Origin: Cephalopachus bancanus
Taxonomy: Eukaryota; Chordata; Mammalia; Primates; Tarsiidae
Direction of reading: 5' to 3'
Assembly (NCBI GenBank): GCA_027257055.1
Contig: JAPVLO010000380.1
Coordinates: forward strand, 868,001-932,000
Length of the DNA stretch: 64,000 bases
Shown: positions 11,606 through 23,100 of the stretch, piece by piece
How the letters are laid out: the number at the start of each line of letters is the position of its first letter
Numbering within the stretch: position 1 is the stretch's first letter
Position numbers and translations under genes: made by a program
Notes under the pieces: generated by a model
Databases searched by the model: none
Told to the model about the DNA's origin: nothing
Seen by the model: the letters and a program-made list of their open reading frames with translations, nothing else

Positions 11606-11909
11606 AGCCGGGCTCGGTGGCTCAGCCTGTAATCCTGAGCCTTTGGGAGGCTGAGGTGAGTGGATTGCCTGAGCCCGCGGGTTCTAGACCCGCCTGGGCA
11701 ACTTGGCGAGACCTCATCTCCATAATAAATCAAAAATTAGCTGGGCGTGGTAGTGCACGCCTGTAGTTCCAGCTACTTGGAAGGCTAAGGCGAAAGGATC
11801 GCCAGAGCCCAGAAGGTCGAGGCTGTGGTGGCCGGGAGCAGCCACTGCACTCCAGTCTGGGTGACAGAGTGAGACTCCAACCCAAATAAATAAATAAATA
11901 AATAATAAA
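11606..11909 (+). repeat. Young lineage-specific Alu
   Basis: Starts gccgggctcggtggctcagc, carries gcgggttctagacccgcc in the left arm and ggccgggagcagccactgc in the right arm, and ends in an (AAAT)n tail. Confidence 0.9.
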
Positions 11910-12750
11910 GTAGTTCTTTAATGTTTCTTAAAACCAAAGGACAGCAAGGAAGCAGGTCTTATTTAGTCTTACTCTAGCTAGACTTAGGGTAAGGAAACTC
12001 TAGGGAAGTCATTGCTGCTAGAAAGAACGGGGGTAAAACAAACAAGAAACTGGGTCTCTGTGGCATTCCATATCAATTAGGCTGAGTTTGACTGCAAGTA
12101 ATAGCAAACCCAATGAAAATGGCTTAATAACTATAATTTTTTTGCTTTTTTAAAGTTTGGAGGTAGGATCTTAGGGTAACAATATTGTCAGAGATGCTAG
12201 GTCTTTTCTACCTTCCACTCTGTGTTCCTCAGTGTGTGGCTATGTCTTCTCAGTGGTTGCAAGCTGGCGACCACAGTTCCAAGTTTCACCTCACAGAACA
12301 TGTCTTATGCTGGAAGGAAGGAGGAAAAAGGACCTTCTTCTAAATGGCTCTTTTATCAGGGTGGAAAATCATTTCCAGAAGTTTCCACCAGCAGATTGAC
12401 ATATCATTAGATAGAATCAAGTCAACATGACTTAGTCATGTGAGAATAGAATGAATATTGATCTTAAACCAATTGGACTCATTATTTGGAGCAGGGCATG
12501 TTGACTTCTGAACAAATCAGTGTTCTGTTAGTAAGAAGGGGAGATGGCTACTGTATGGACAACCCAAAAAGTTCACTATATCCTTCTCTCTTTGATATCA
12601 CTTTTAGAATTTTACCTACTACGTATCTGCTGATGTCTTTCAAATTTATGTCTAATTTTTCCTGAGCTCCAGATATATTCTCAACTACCCACCGTACATC
12701 TTTACTTGAGTGTCCTGCTGGTGGCTCAAATTATATGTCTAAAATTATGT
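11910..12750. other. Unrecognised spacer
   Basis: A 62-codon plus frame (12222-12410) has no recognisable domain and no exon signals. Confidence 0.4.
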
Positions 12751-12751
12751 T

Positions 12752-13055
12752 CAGCCGGGCTCGGTGGCTCAGCCTGTAATCCCACGCCTTTGGGAGGCTG
12801 AGGTGAGTGGATTGCCTGAGCCCGCGGGCAACTTGGCGAGATCTCATCTCTACAGTAAATCAAAAATTAGCTGGGTGTGGTAGCGCGCACCTATAGTTCC
12901 AGCTACTTGGAAGGCTGAGGCGGAAGGATCGCCGGAGCCCCCAGCAGGTCGAGGCTGCGGTGGCCGGGAGCAGCCACTGCACTCCAGTCTGGGCAACAGA
13001 GTGAGACTCCAACTCAAAAAATAAAAATAAAAAAATAAAAAATAAAAAAAATAAA
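12752..13055 (+). repeat. Young lineage-specific Alu with a left-arm deletion
   Basis: Same family as the copy at 11606, but the bases of the B-box/T-arm-like hairpin are deleted (gagcccgcgggcaacttggc). Confidence 0.9.
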
Positions 13056-13104
13056 ATTACGCTCATTATACATCATGCTGGAATGAAGAACTCCATATTT
13101 CTAC

Positions 13105-13146
13105 CAACAAACAAACAAACAAACAACAACAACAACAACAACAAAA
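13105..13146. repeat. (CAAA)n/(CAA)n simple repeat
   Basis: Short run of caaa then caa units. Confidence 0.85.
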
Positions 13147-13149
13147 ACT

Positions 13150-13555
13150 GGTTAAGACACCACCATTTATCCAGTCTCCAGTACCAGGGTCATCTCGGAC
13201 TACTCCTTACCCATCTATTTCACATCAAATTCCAAGTTCCCTTGATTTTAACCTTAATTTTCCAACTCAACATATCTTGTATCCATGCTTTCCAAGTGGA
13301 TCCATTAGTTGTTTTTAATGTGGCTTCTATGAGTGATTTGGGAACACATGTGTTGTATAATTTGAGTTTTAACTGAACCTGGGGATATTATCATTCTTAA
13401 TGCCACTTGTGAATCTGGCAGCTAACAAAGGGGTGAAAAAAATATATAAAATCTTTGTTTGTAAAGTAACACTAAGTATAGTTAGTTGTGTAAATTTTTG
13501 CCATTTGTCCATAATTACCATGCAGTAAGATGATTAAGACAACAAATAACTATGT
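13150..13555. other. IL1A 3' flank
   Basis: Downstream of the inferred IL1A poly(A) region. Unique-looking AT-rich sequence with no gene recognised. Confidence 0.5.
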
Positions 13556-13559
13556 GTCA

Positions 13560-14657
13560 GATCAATTTTGTTGTAAGCATTATTCAAATATGATTGATAA
13601 TAATATATCAATCACTATTGTTGTAAATAATGTAACACTATGGCTTGATCACAATATTTAGAACCTAGACGAAACTCTGATTACATTCCAGAAAAGATAA
13701 TTTAGATAACAGTGGTTCCATGTTTTGACAAGTTGAGTTCATCTCATTGTAGCTAATAAGACTTGATTGCAAGTGAAATTGAATGACACAAGAATGCCAA
13801 GGCAAGTTTAAGGGCAGAAGAGTCATCTCAAACAAAGTCACTAATTTAAGTTTATTTTCATGATTACAGGGCTCCCAAGCACTAGATAACGCAGAGTTTC
13901 ATGGCTATGGAAAAAGCATGACTTGGACCAAAGAGCTCTGGAAAACACTGCTGTTGTTGAGGATGCCTGGTTACACTCAGAGGATGCAAGGAGTTTCCAT
14001 AAATATAATGATATGTTATGATTATCTTAGATATATATATAAATATGTATACATAATTTAAAAATAACTTATGTTTTGCCTTCTTTACACTCAATTTCAT
14101 GAAGTATTTTACCAAAATGACCTCACTAAGTGGCATAAAAAACTATTGAGGAAGGAACGCTATAGGTATTATTTCTTCCATTTTGAAGATGGTAAAGCTG
14201 AGGTCCCAGAAACTTACAATATTTGATTAGGGGTCCATCAAGCAGAAGGCAAACAGTTGAAATGAAATCCTAAGTCTGTGCCTTCTCATTCTTACTGCTA
14301 TTGTGTGTATTTCTTAGTTTTCTTATTCCTTAGTTAACCCACCTGCAATATGGGTAGAGTCTTTTTGACAGCCATAGTCAGTATCCCTGGTCCTCCTAAG
14401 ATTGTTATGAAGAATAATAATTAAAATGATTGGTACTGTGCAAAGTATGGGGTGTTCTTTAAATAACAAACAACACTGTATGTTAATGTTGGTTCTATCA
14501 GACCTTGCACTTCTCTTACAAAGAGTGTAAACATTCAGTCAGAATTACAAAGGCTCAGCACCATTGCTCAGCATATGACTAAGAGTAAAGGATTTGACTT
14601 CTTCATGTACATGGTACATACGAACTGTCAACACTTCATAAGTAAGTAACTCCAGAG
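13560..14657 (-). other. IL1A: IL1A 3' untranslated region
   Basis: Follows the TAG stop at 14660-14658 and tracks, block by block, the human IL1A 3' UTR as I remember it (for example minus-strand gtacatgaagaagtcaaatc near 14600 and 'atatttatggaaactcc' near 14000). AT-rich text at 13990-14060 holds several ATTTA pentamers, the instability element expected in cytokine mRNA. The end is set by the block containing the variant signal AATAAT at 13584-13579. A canonical AATAAA lies at about 13857-13852 and may be used instead. Confidence 0.75.
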
Positions 14658-14858
14658 CTAAGCCTGGTTATCAATTATCTGAAAGTCAGTGATAAAGGGT
14701 AACCCCCTTGCCAACTGCACCAGATCTTCTTGCTTTGTGCCAATAAACAACTGTGGATGGGCAACTGATGCGAAGTAGTTCTTAGTGCCATGAGTTTCCC
14801 AGAAGAAGAGGAGGTTGGTCTCACTATCTGTGATGATTTTGGGTGTCTCAGGCATCTC
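14658..14858 (-). CDS. IL1A: IL1A exon 7, coding part
   Basis: Acceptor tttttatcatag, codes [20 protein letters not shown] through [17 protein letters not shown] to FQIIDNQA and the TAG stop. Human has the same ends with scattered substitutions, so the C-terminus is intact. Confidence 0.97.
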   Translation of the reverse strand, partial: EMPETPKIITDSETNLLFFWETHGTKNYFASVAHPQLFIGTKQEDLVQLARGLPFITDFQIIDNQA

Positions 14859-16504
14859 CTATGATAAAAAGAACATAGTTCTGTTAGAGAATAAGAAGAT
14901 GCTAGAAAAAGAACAGAAGCTGAATCTCTTGGCATTTGGTCTTTGTGGGAAATAGCACTTTAGGACCAGAACTTTAATATAATGTTATAGGCTCTTCATT
15001 CATTTGTTCACTCAGCAAACATTTGTGACATGCCATTAGATGTATGGCCCAGTCTATTAATAAGAGTTGATTTCCTTAGTTGATTGGAGAGAGATCTAAA
15101 TTAGTTATGAGGATTGCCAATGACACTAGTGCTTGCTGTATCTAGGCAGGTGGGGTGAAACATTGTTCATGTTTTGCCTTCAACATACGCGTAAGTCATC
15201 TTGCATCAAGTCTGAGCACTGATGCTTCTAAAGCCCATAAACATTTTGAGCTTTGGGTGTGTCAATCATACCTTTGGAAAAAAGTTTAGCATTTAGATGC
15301 TTATTGATCTCTGTATTTTAGTCAACAGTTGAAGGTTAAACACACACATTTTTACACACGCACAAAATTTTCCAGGTACATCAGTAGCTAAACCCTTTCA
15401 ATAGTCTCTTTAGAATGTACTCTTTCTGTGGGTATGAATAGAATCTAGTATTATTATGGAAAATAGATTTCAAATTCCAAGTTGAGATGTTTGTTTTCTA
15501 CTTTTTAAAATCTAAAGTACATACATATCCTTTTGAGTTTTCCTTGGGGTTTCTGATGTTAGCAAGAATTTTATTCCCCACACCTATTTCCCCCCTAGTT
15601 TTTCCCATCTCAGTAAATGGAGTTTCTCCTCTTCCTCCATTGGTAATGTCTCCAAACTATAGCCTATCATATAAACTATATAAATATAGCTTATATAATA
15701 TAATATAAACTATAACCCATGGTTTCCACCTGTTTTTCTTATCCCATCCCCCATGACTGCTGTTACAACCTCCTAATTGGACTCTCTGTTTTCTCTATTG
15801 CCTTCCTTCTGATTGACTCTCCATTTTAGGAAATGTAAGTGAGGTCAGGATACTACACTGTCTGAAATCTGTTAATGGATTTTCACTGTACTTCAAGTGA
15901 AATCCAGATACAAGCTCTGCGAGCACTAGCCTCCACATATCTTTCCTCCTTCTCACAATACCCCAGCTCCAAACTGCTTCTTCTGATTCTCAAAGCTTGT
16001 CTTTAAGATCTTGAAGCCCTAGGGCCTGGATGCACTCAGACCCCTCTGTTTAGAATGCTCCACCCCCAGACCTCAACCATGGCACACTCCCTCCTATCAG
16101 TACTCCCATTTCGCAGGGAGCTCTGCTCCTGCCACTCTGTCTGAATAGCACACTCCCATTTTTCTTGATCTTAGTGCACTACTCATGTTCCTTGCAGCAG
16201 CATCTTGCACTTTCTGTTGGTTGGTTGGCTTGTCTATTGTCTGTGTCCCACCGAAGACTAAGTTCTATAAAACTAGGAACTTTGACTCACCACTGTCTAC
16301 ATAGCTGCCGGTACTCTGCTTGAAAAATTAAAGGCTCTCAATAAATAATGCTTGTTGAAAAAATTAATGAATGAAGCTACTGCCCTACTTTGTAGACATC
16401 ACTTTTACTTTACTTGATCTAGGTAGAAAAACACATGCAGCCACATAAATTCTAGTTGGGAATAGGAGATGCCTACTTATCAGTAGAGAAAACACCTAAG
16501 GATA

Positions 16505-16564
<60 letters not shown>

Positions 16565-17371
16565 CCATATGTGTCAGCATGTTTGAGGAAGAAATAGCGG
16601 AGATAGGGCTGGATGAGGGATAATGCTGGCACCAATGAAGAGAGAGAGGCATCAGAGTCAGAAGGCCAGGGTTTGAGCCTTGGTGCCCAGCTTCTTGCTT
16701 TGTTCCCATTGGCAGGTAATTAATCCTCTCTAATCTCAGTTGACTTTATTTGAATTTTTTGGAGGCAGGACCCATTGTCCTAATGCCTCCTATCATGTAG
16801 GTCAGATAATAGATGTCATTAAAGATAAATGGAATAAATAGATGTTCTGGGATGGGAGGTGAATGGAATCAGGCAGGAAAAGGAAAAAAAAAAGAAGGAG
16901 GTAACTTAACTCTTATTTACTCTTGTCACCTCCATTGTACTCTCCCAGATCTTGCCGAGGATTGTCCCTGAGGATGGGTGAGAAGTTGGGTAGGGATGGG
17001 TGGGCAGGTGGGGACTGCAGTAGGAGGGAAAGAGGACAGTGCCATCTTGCTAGGGGAGTCTGCCTATTGGGCTCATTTATGAATGTATGAGTGAGTGAGG
17101 ATAAGCTGGACACTAAAGAACTCACCTTCAGCAACACCGGTTGGCCTTCATCTTGGGCACTCACAAATAGTCGAGTTTTTGAGATTCTTAGAGTCACAGG
17201 AAAGTTAGGAGTATCCTCTCTTGGCTTATAAGCACTCATGTCAAATTTCACTGATGAAGAGAAGAGCCAAAAAGAAAGTAAACCCATTGGTATTTGTATA
17301 AAATCAAGTGGGGAGAGACAGAGGAGAGAGGCGAGGGAGAGAGGGAGAAAGGGGGGGGGAGAGGGAGAGAG

Positions 17372-17416
<45 letters not shown>

Positions 17417-20065
17417 TTAGGTTCTCCAAACTATGGTGTAAACACCTAGGAATCAGGCATGGAATTCTATACATACATTTTTGTATCCTTCATGATGTCT
17501 GCTACATTGAACAGGCAGGTAGATAACTGGATAATGTTTTTAGAATTTTCTATATTGAATGAATGCCTATAGGCTGAATAAGTATTTGTTGAATCTCTTA
17601 TAATTATATTGTGGGATAAAACCCTGAAATTTGTTAGATGGAGTCCATGATGACCTAATATAGAGTGGTTTTAGAAGCTGATACACTTATATGTTGCTAG
17701 TGAACTAAAAAGGAGTTAAGTTTTCTTTAAAGAATCATGTTTAGTAAGAACTATAAAATTATTTATGTCTATTGATCTAAGAGTTCCACTTTAGGGTATA
17801 GTCCAAAAAAATAACCAGATAGGGAGAAGGAAATCATATATACAAAGATATTGGCAACAGAGCTATTTAGAACAAACCCAAGGGACCAACAGTGACATGA
17901 CTGAATGCTCTAGTGCCCTTAAAAATCGCAAATACAGGCCAGGCACGGTGGGTCACACCTGTAATCCCAGCACTTTGGGAGGCCAAGGCAGGAGAATTTC
18001 TTGAGCCCAGGAATTGGAGGCTGCAGATAGCCATGATCATGCCACTGTGCTCTAACCTAGGTGACAAAGTGAGACCCCGACTCAAAAAAAAAAGTAGGCA
18101 AATACATATATGATGTCAATATTGGGAAAATTGTGTGAAATAATATTAAGTAAGAAAATAGAACACAAAGTAATTTGTAAATGTAAAGTAGAAAGCATGT
18201 TAGTTGAAGTGTATCCAATAAGAATAAGTCCTGCTTGTTTATTACAGTTGCCTCTTTGAAGATAATTTCATATCCTGTAGATATATCCTGAAGCTAAACC
18301 ATGTCCACCATGGAAATTGGATCTGTATGACAAAATTTTTTGGACAATAAATTTCATCCTTTAGATCATATTTGCAGCTTTTGGCATTTTTGTGTTATCA
18401 AAGACAATAAAGGCCTTCCTAGTTCGATGTTATTTGTAAGCTTGATTAGCAGGCTTTTTAAAAGAGAGTGATTATTCTTCTTTGGCTTCTGAGTAAATTG
18501 ATCAAGCCATTTAATATTTATGAGACTCAGTTTCCTTGTCTTTAAAATCAGGGATAGGAATATCTGACAGAACCAAGGAGACAGTACATCAGCAAGCCTG
18601 TACTCCACTTTGTGCTCTCAAAGGTAGGAGACTTCTCTCCTGTGGAACTGTCTTTCTTTTTTTTTTATTTATTGTAGAGATGAAGTCTTGCCAAGTTGCC
18701 CAGGCTGGTCTTGCACCCCTGGGCTCAGGTAATCCTTTTGCCTAGGCCTCCCAAAGTTCTGGGATTATAGGTTTGAGCTACTGCGCCTGGCTTCTCTCCT
18801 GTGGAACCTTCAGATTTAGCTGAAGCTTCTGTCTTTGCCTGGGATTTTCTTTTCTTTTCTCTTTGTTTCTTTTGAATTGGAGTCTTCCTCTGTCACCCAG
18901 GCTGGAATGCAGTGGCATGGTCATGGCGACCATAGCCTTCACCTGCTGGATTTAGGCGAAACTTCTGCCTCAGCCTTCCAAGTAGCTGGGACTACAAGCA
19001 TGTGCCACCACACTCAGTTAATTTTTTAATTTATTATAGAGATGAGGTCTCGCCAAGATGCCCACACTGGTCTCGAACTCCTGGGTTCAAGCAGTTCTCT
19101 TGTCTCAGCCTCCCAAAGTGCTGGGATTACAGGTGTGAGCCACCATGCCCAGCCCTTGCCTGGGATTTTTACTGAGGGCAATATTTTTACTGCTTCAACC
19201 TATTCTAGAATAATAGTAAAAACTAGGAACCTAAAGAAATATATTTTTGAAAGCAGAAAGGTTGAAATAAAGAAGCAAAAGGAGGAAAGACTGACAGAGA
19301 TGGCCATTCACCTGCATCATCCATATTATTTAATGCAGCAGCTGTGAGGTACTGATCCAAGCTGGCTCGAATTATACTTTGATTGAGGGCATCATTCAGG
19401 ATGAACTGGCGTTTGATGATCCTCACAAGACTATATTTCACATTGCTCAGGAAGTGGGAATGTGCTGATCTGGGTTCGATGATTTCTAAAACCATTATCA
19501 CAAGTTCAGATTAATGTCTACGTACAAACACAGATGATATATACACTCTAGTACAAGCACAGAAAGTAGTTCTGGAAGGGACACTGGGAATATTCCAGTC
19601 ATGGCGAGGAAGCAGAGAGAAGTGAAATCACCCAGTCAGCAGTAGAATTGGTTCCAGGATTATCCCTGTGGTGACTTATATAGTTCTTTTTAAATTTTTA
19701 TTCTTCAGGCAATAGTTTTTTTTTTTTTTTAAAGAGATTGCTTGTGCAGTTTTCTCATTTTTTTATTGTTTGGAGCTTTCTAAGTGACCAGGTAGACTAC
19801 CAGTATTTCCCATCTATATTTTCAAATGAATGCATTCTAAGAAAAACATGAATTCATTAAAAATTATATGTCACTGAGAATTCAGACCTACTACCTTTCT
19901 GGAAAGTGGCATGTATCAATAGCTTCACAAATCCTTATGTGTCTGAATAATTCTACTTCTAGGAATCTATTCTAAGGAAATAAATGGTGATAGAAAGAAA
20001 AATGTATTGATATAGATGTTCATTGTTGCATTATTCAACAATGAACATCTATATCTATATATCTA

Positions 20066-20129
<64 letters not shown>

Positions 20130-23100
20130 ATGTTCCCCCCCCCAGGCTGGAGTGCAGTGGCTGCAGCCTCTAACCTGGGCTCAAGTGAACCTCCTGTGTC
20201 AGCCTCCCAGTAGCTGGGACTACAGGAGTACACTTCCAAACCTGGCTAATTTTTTATTTTATTTATTTATTTTTGTAGGGACGAGGACTTGTTATGTTAT
20301 CTTAGGCTGGTCTTGAACTCCTGGACTCAAGTAATACTCCCACCTTGGCCTCTGAAAATGCTGGGATTACAGGTGTGAGCCACCACACTTGGCTCATTGT
20401 TGCATTATTTATAATGGTGAAAAATTGGCACTCTAAAATGTCCTTGATATATTGCTAGGGGGAAAAAACTGGATATAAAACTGTGTGTAGGCCACTGCCT
20501 TGCTAGACTCTGGTGTGGCCATATGCTCTCTGAGCTATGGCTGTTGTCATGCTTCCTGGCTTTGGCCCCCTCCCCCACCTTGGGGAGGTGAATCTTCTCT
20601 CTCTCTCTCTCTCAATCATTAGCAAATTAGTAGTATTGGTAGTATTAATAAAAGTGGTAGTGATGGTGATGATGATGATAACAGCCAACATTTATTGGGT
20701 GCTTACTGTGTACCAGACATTATTCTAGTGCAAAAGTTTGGGAGTATTGACTGATTTAATCTTCACAACAATCTAATGAGCCAGGGACTCGTTATTTTCA
20801 TTTTACAGTAGAAAAAACTGACGCACATAAAAATTAAGTAACCTGCCCAAAAGTGGTCACCCACTAGCAGTATATAACTGCTTATTCCTGAAAGACTAAA
20901 AGTCACGTGGTCTTTATAATATGGCCAATAAATGAGCCTGTGGGTAAGTATTCTAGATTCAGGCCACTGCTAAGGTCTCCTTGCTGGAGAAGGTTACAAT
21001 TAATTTTCCTTCCTTATAGTTGTGAGACTAATGCTTGGTAGTCCGTTGGCGCAGTTATTCTGACACCAGGTTTTATTTTCCCCTATATTCTATGGCCTCT
21101 ATTCACTTAAAACTAGAACACAAGGATATTACTGTGCCTGGCCCCTTACCCTCTTCTGAATCATTGGCAATGGCCTCTAGGTCATCATCAGTGATGGGTT
21201 GATTTAAACTCAACCGTCTTTTCTTCAGAATCTTCCCGCTGGCTTCTACCCTCACCACAGTCTCCTTGATGGTAAGCTTGGATGTCTTAGAGGTTTCAGA
21301 GGTACTCAGAGACATTGAATGATCCGCGTAGTCTTCATGAAGTTCACCATAGCTTATACCAGCATAGAAGGATTTCTATAAGGAAGAAAAATAGAAAGTG
21401 AGAGACTATGGTCGTGAAATGAGACTCCTTTCAGTCGAAGTTATATTCAAGACTTAGTGAGACGGAATCTCCATTTTGGTCTTAGGTAACTTGCTTTTCA
21501 TTAATCTTTCATTCCTCCTTTCCCTTCTTGCTCTTCCTCTTTCCCTCCCTCCCTCCCTCTCTCCCTCCTTTCCAAGACGAAAGCATGTGCTTTCTTGGGA
21601 AGACTTTTTCACTCATTTGCATGCTCACAAATGAGATGTTATAACTAAACAGGTTAACAATATCTTAATGAGTGATAGCCTCCCAAGTCAAAGATCTTCA
21701 CAACAAAAATTACAAAACACTGCTCAAAGAAATCAAAGATGACACGAACAAATGGAAAAATATCCGTTTGAGTTTTCTCTCAGGAGGTTAAATACCTATT
21801 GGAATATTTTAGAAATACTTCTTTAGGGATAGTTTTAAAGCCAGTATCACAGACATATAACATAGTACTTATATTGTCTATTTGTGACCCCCAAACACCA
21901 ATGACACAGCCTAGTGAGTGGTTGCAGATTTCTCACTTTTAATTGGTCTGCTTCCTCTACCTCAGTTTTAGGGGTTATTATGTTTGGAAGACTATCTCTA
22001 ACTGCTGATGCTGGTGTTAGGTAGGACTACCACAACATATCATGTTCGGAGACAGATCTCTGGTGAAGTGGCCTGAAAAGGGCTGTCCTGGGATGGCATA
22101 ACTAACAGCCTAATGAAGCCTGACCCAAGAATTTCTGTTCTTAAGGATTTGTGATAGTTCTGCTCTGCTCTAGGAAAAACTGGTGAACTTGAAGAATGCC
22201 ATCAAGTATTAGTTTAGAGAGCAGCTGGAATCACTTATAATGAAGAAATGCAGGTCTCTGGACTTCCTAAGGAGGGCAAAACAAAAGCACCTAAGATTCA
22301 AGCTACTGCTGTTCTCTTCTGATGAAGAAACAACCAGGTAAGAATAACAATCCTGGCCGGGCTTGGTGGCTCAGCCTGTAATCCCAGCGCTTTGGAAGGC
22401 CGAGGCAAGCGGATGGCTTGAGCCTCTGGGTTCGAGACCCACCTGGGCAACTTGGCGAGACCTCATCTCTACAATAAATAAAAAAAACTAGCTGGGCATG
22501 GTAATGCGCGCCTGTAGTTCCAGCTACTTGGAAGGCTGAGGCGGAAGGATTGCCAGAGCCCAGCAGGTCGAGGCTGAGGTGGCTGGGAGCGTGCCACTGC
22601 ACTCCAGTCTGGGGGACAGAGTGAGACTCCAACTCAAAAAAAAAAAAGAATAGCAATCCCATAAGAATTACAGTCATGAACATAGGGCTAAAATTCTCAA
22701 CAAGATTCTAGCAAACTGGATCCAACAACACATCTCAAAATAATCCACCATGACCAAGTAGGCTTCATCTCCGGGATGCAGGGCCGGTTCAACATCCACA
22801 AGACCGTAAACATAATTAAATACATCATCAGTTGTAAAGACAAAGCCACGTGATTACATCATTAGACATGGAAAAAACTTTTGATAAAATCCAGCACCCC
22901 TTCTTGATATAAAAACCCTTGAACATCTAGGCATAGGTGGAACATACCTCAAAATAGTAAAAGCCATCTATGAGAAACCAGCAGCCAACATACTGCTAAA
23001 CAGGCAGAGATTGGAACCATTTCCCCTGAAAACCAGAACAAGACAAGGATGCCTACTCTCACCCCTCCTGTTCAACATAGTATTGGAAGTCCTAGCTAGA

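Noticed and set aside
14859..17125. 46-bp intron 6 minisatellite known from human IL1A
   Set aside because: No tandem unit of that length was seen; only (TG)n.
17238..17526. Arg/Glu-rich open frames
   Set aside because: They read through the (GA)n repeat overlapping IL1A intron 5.
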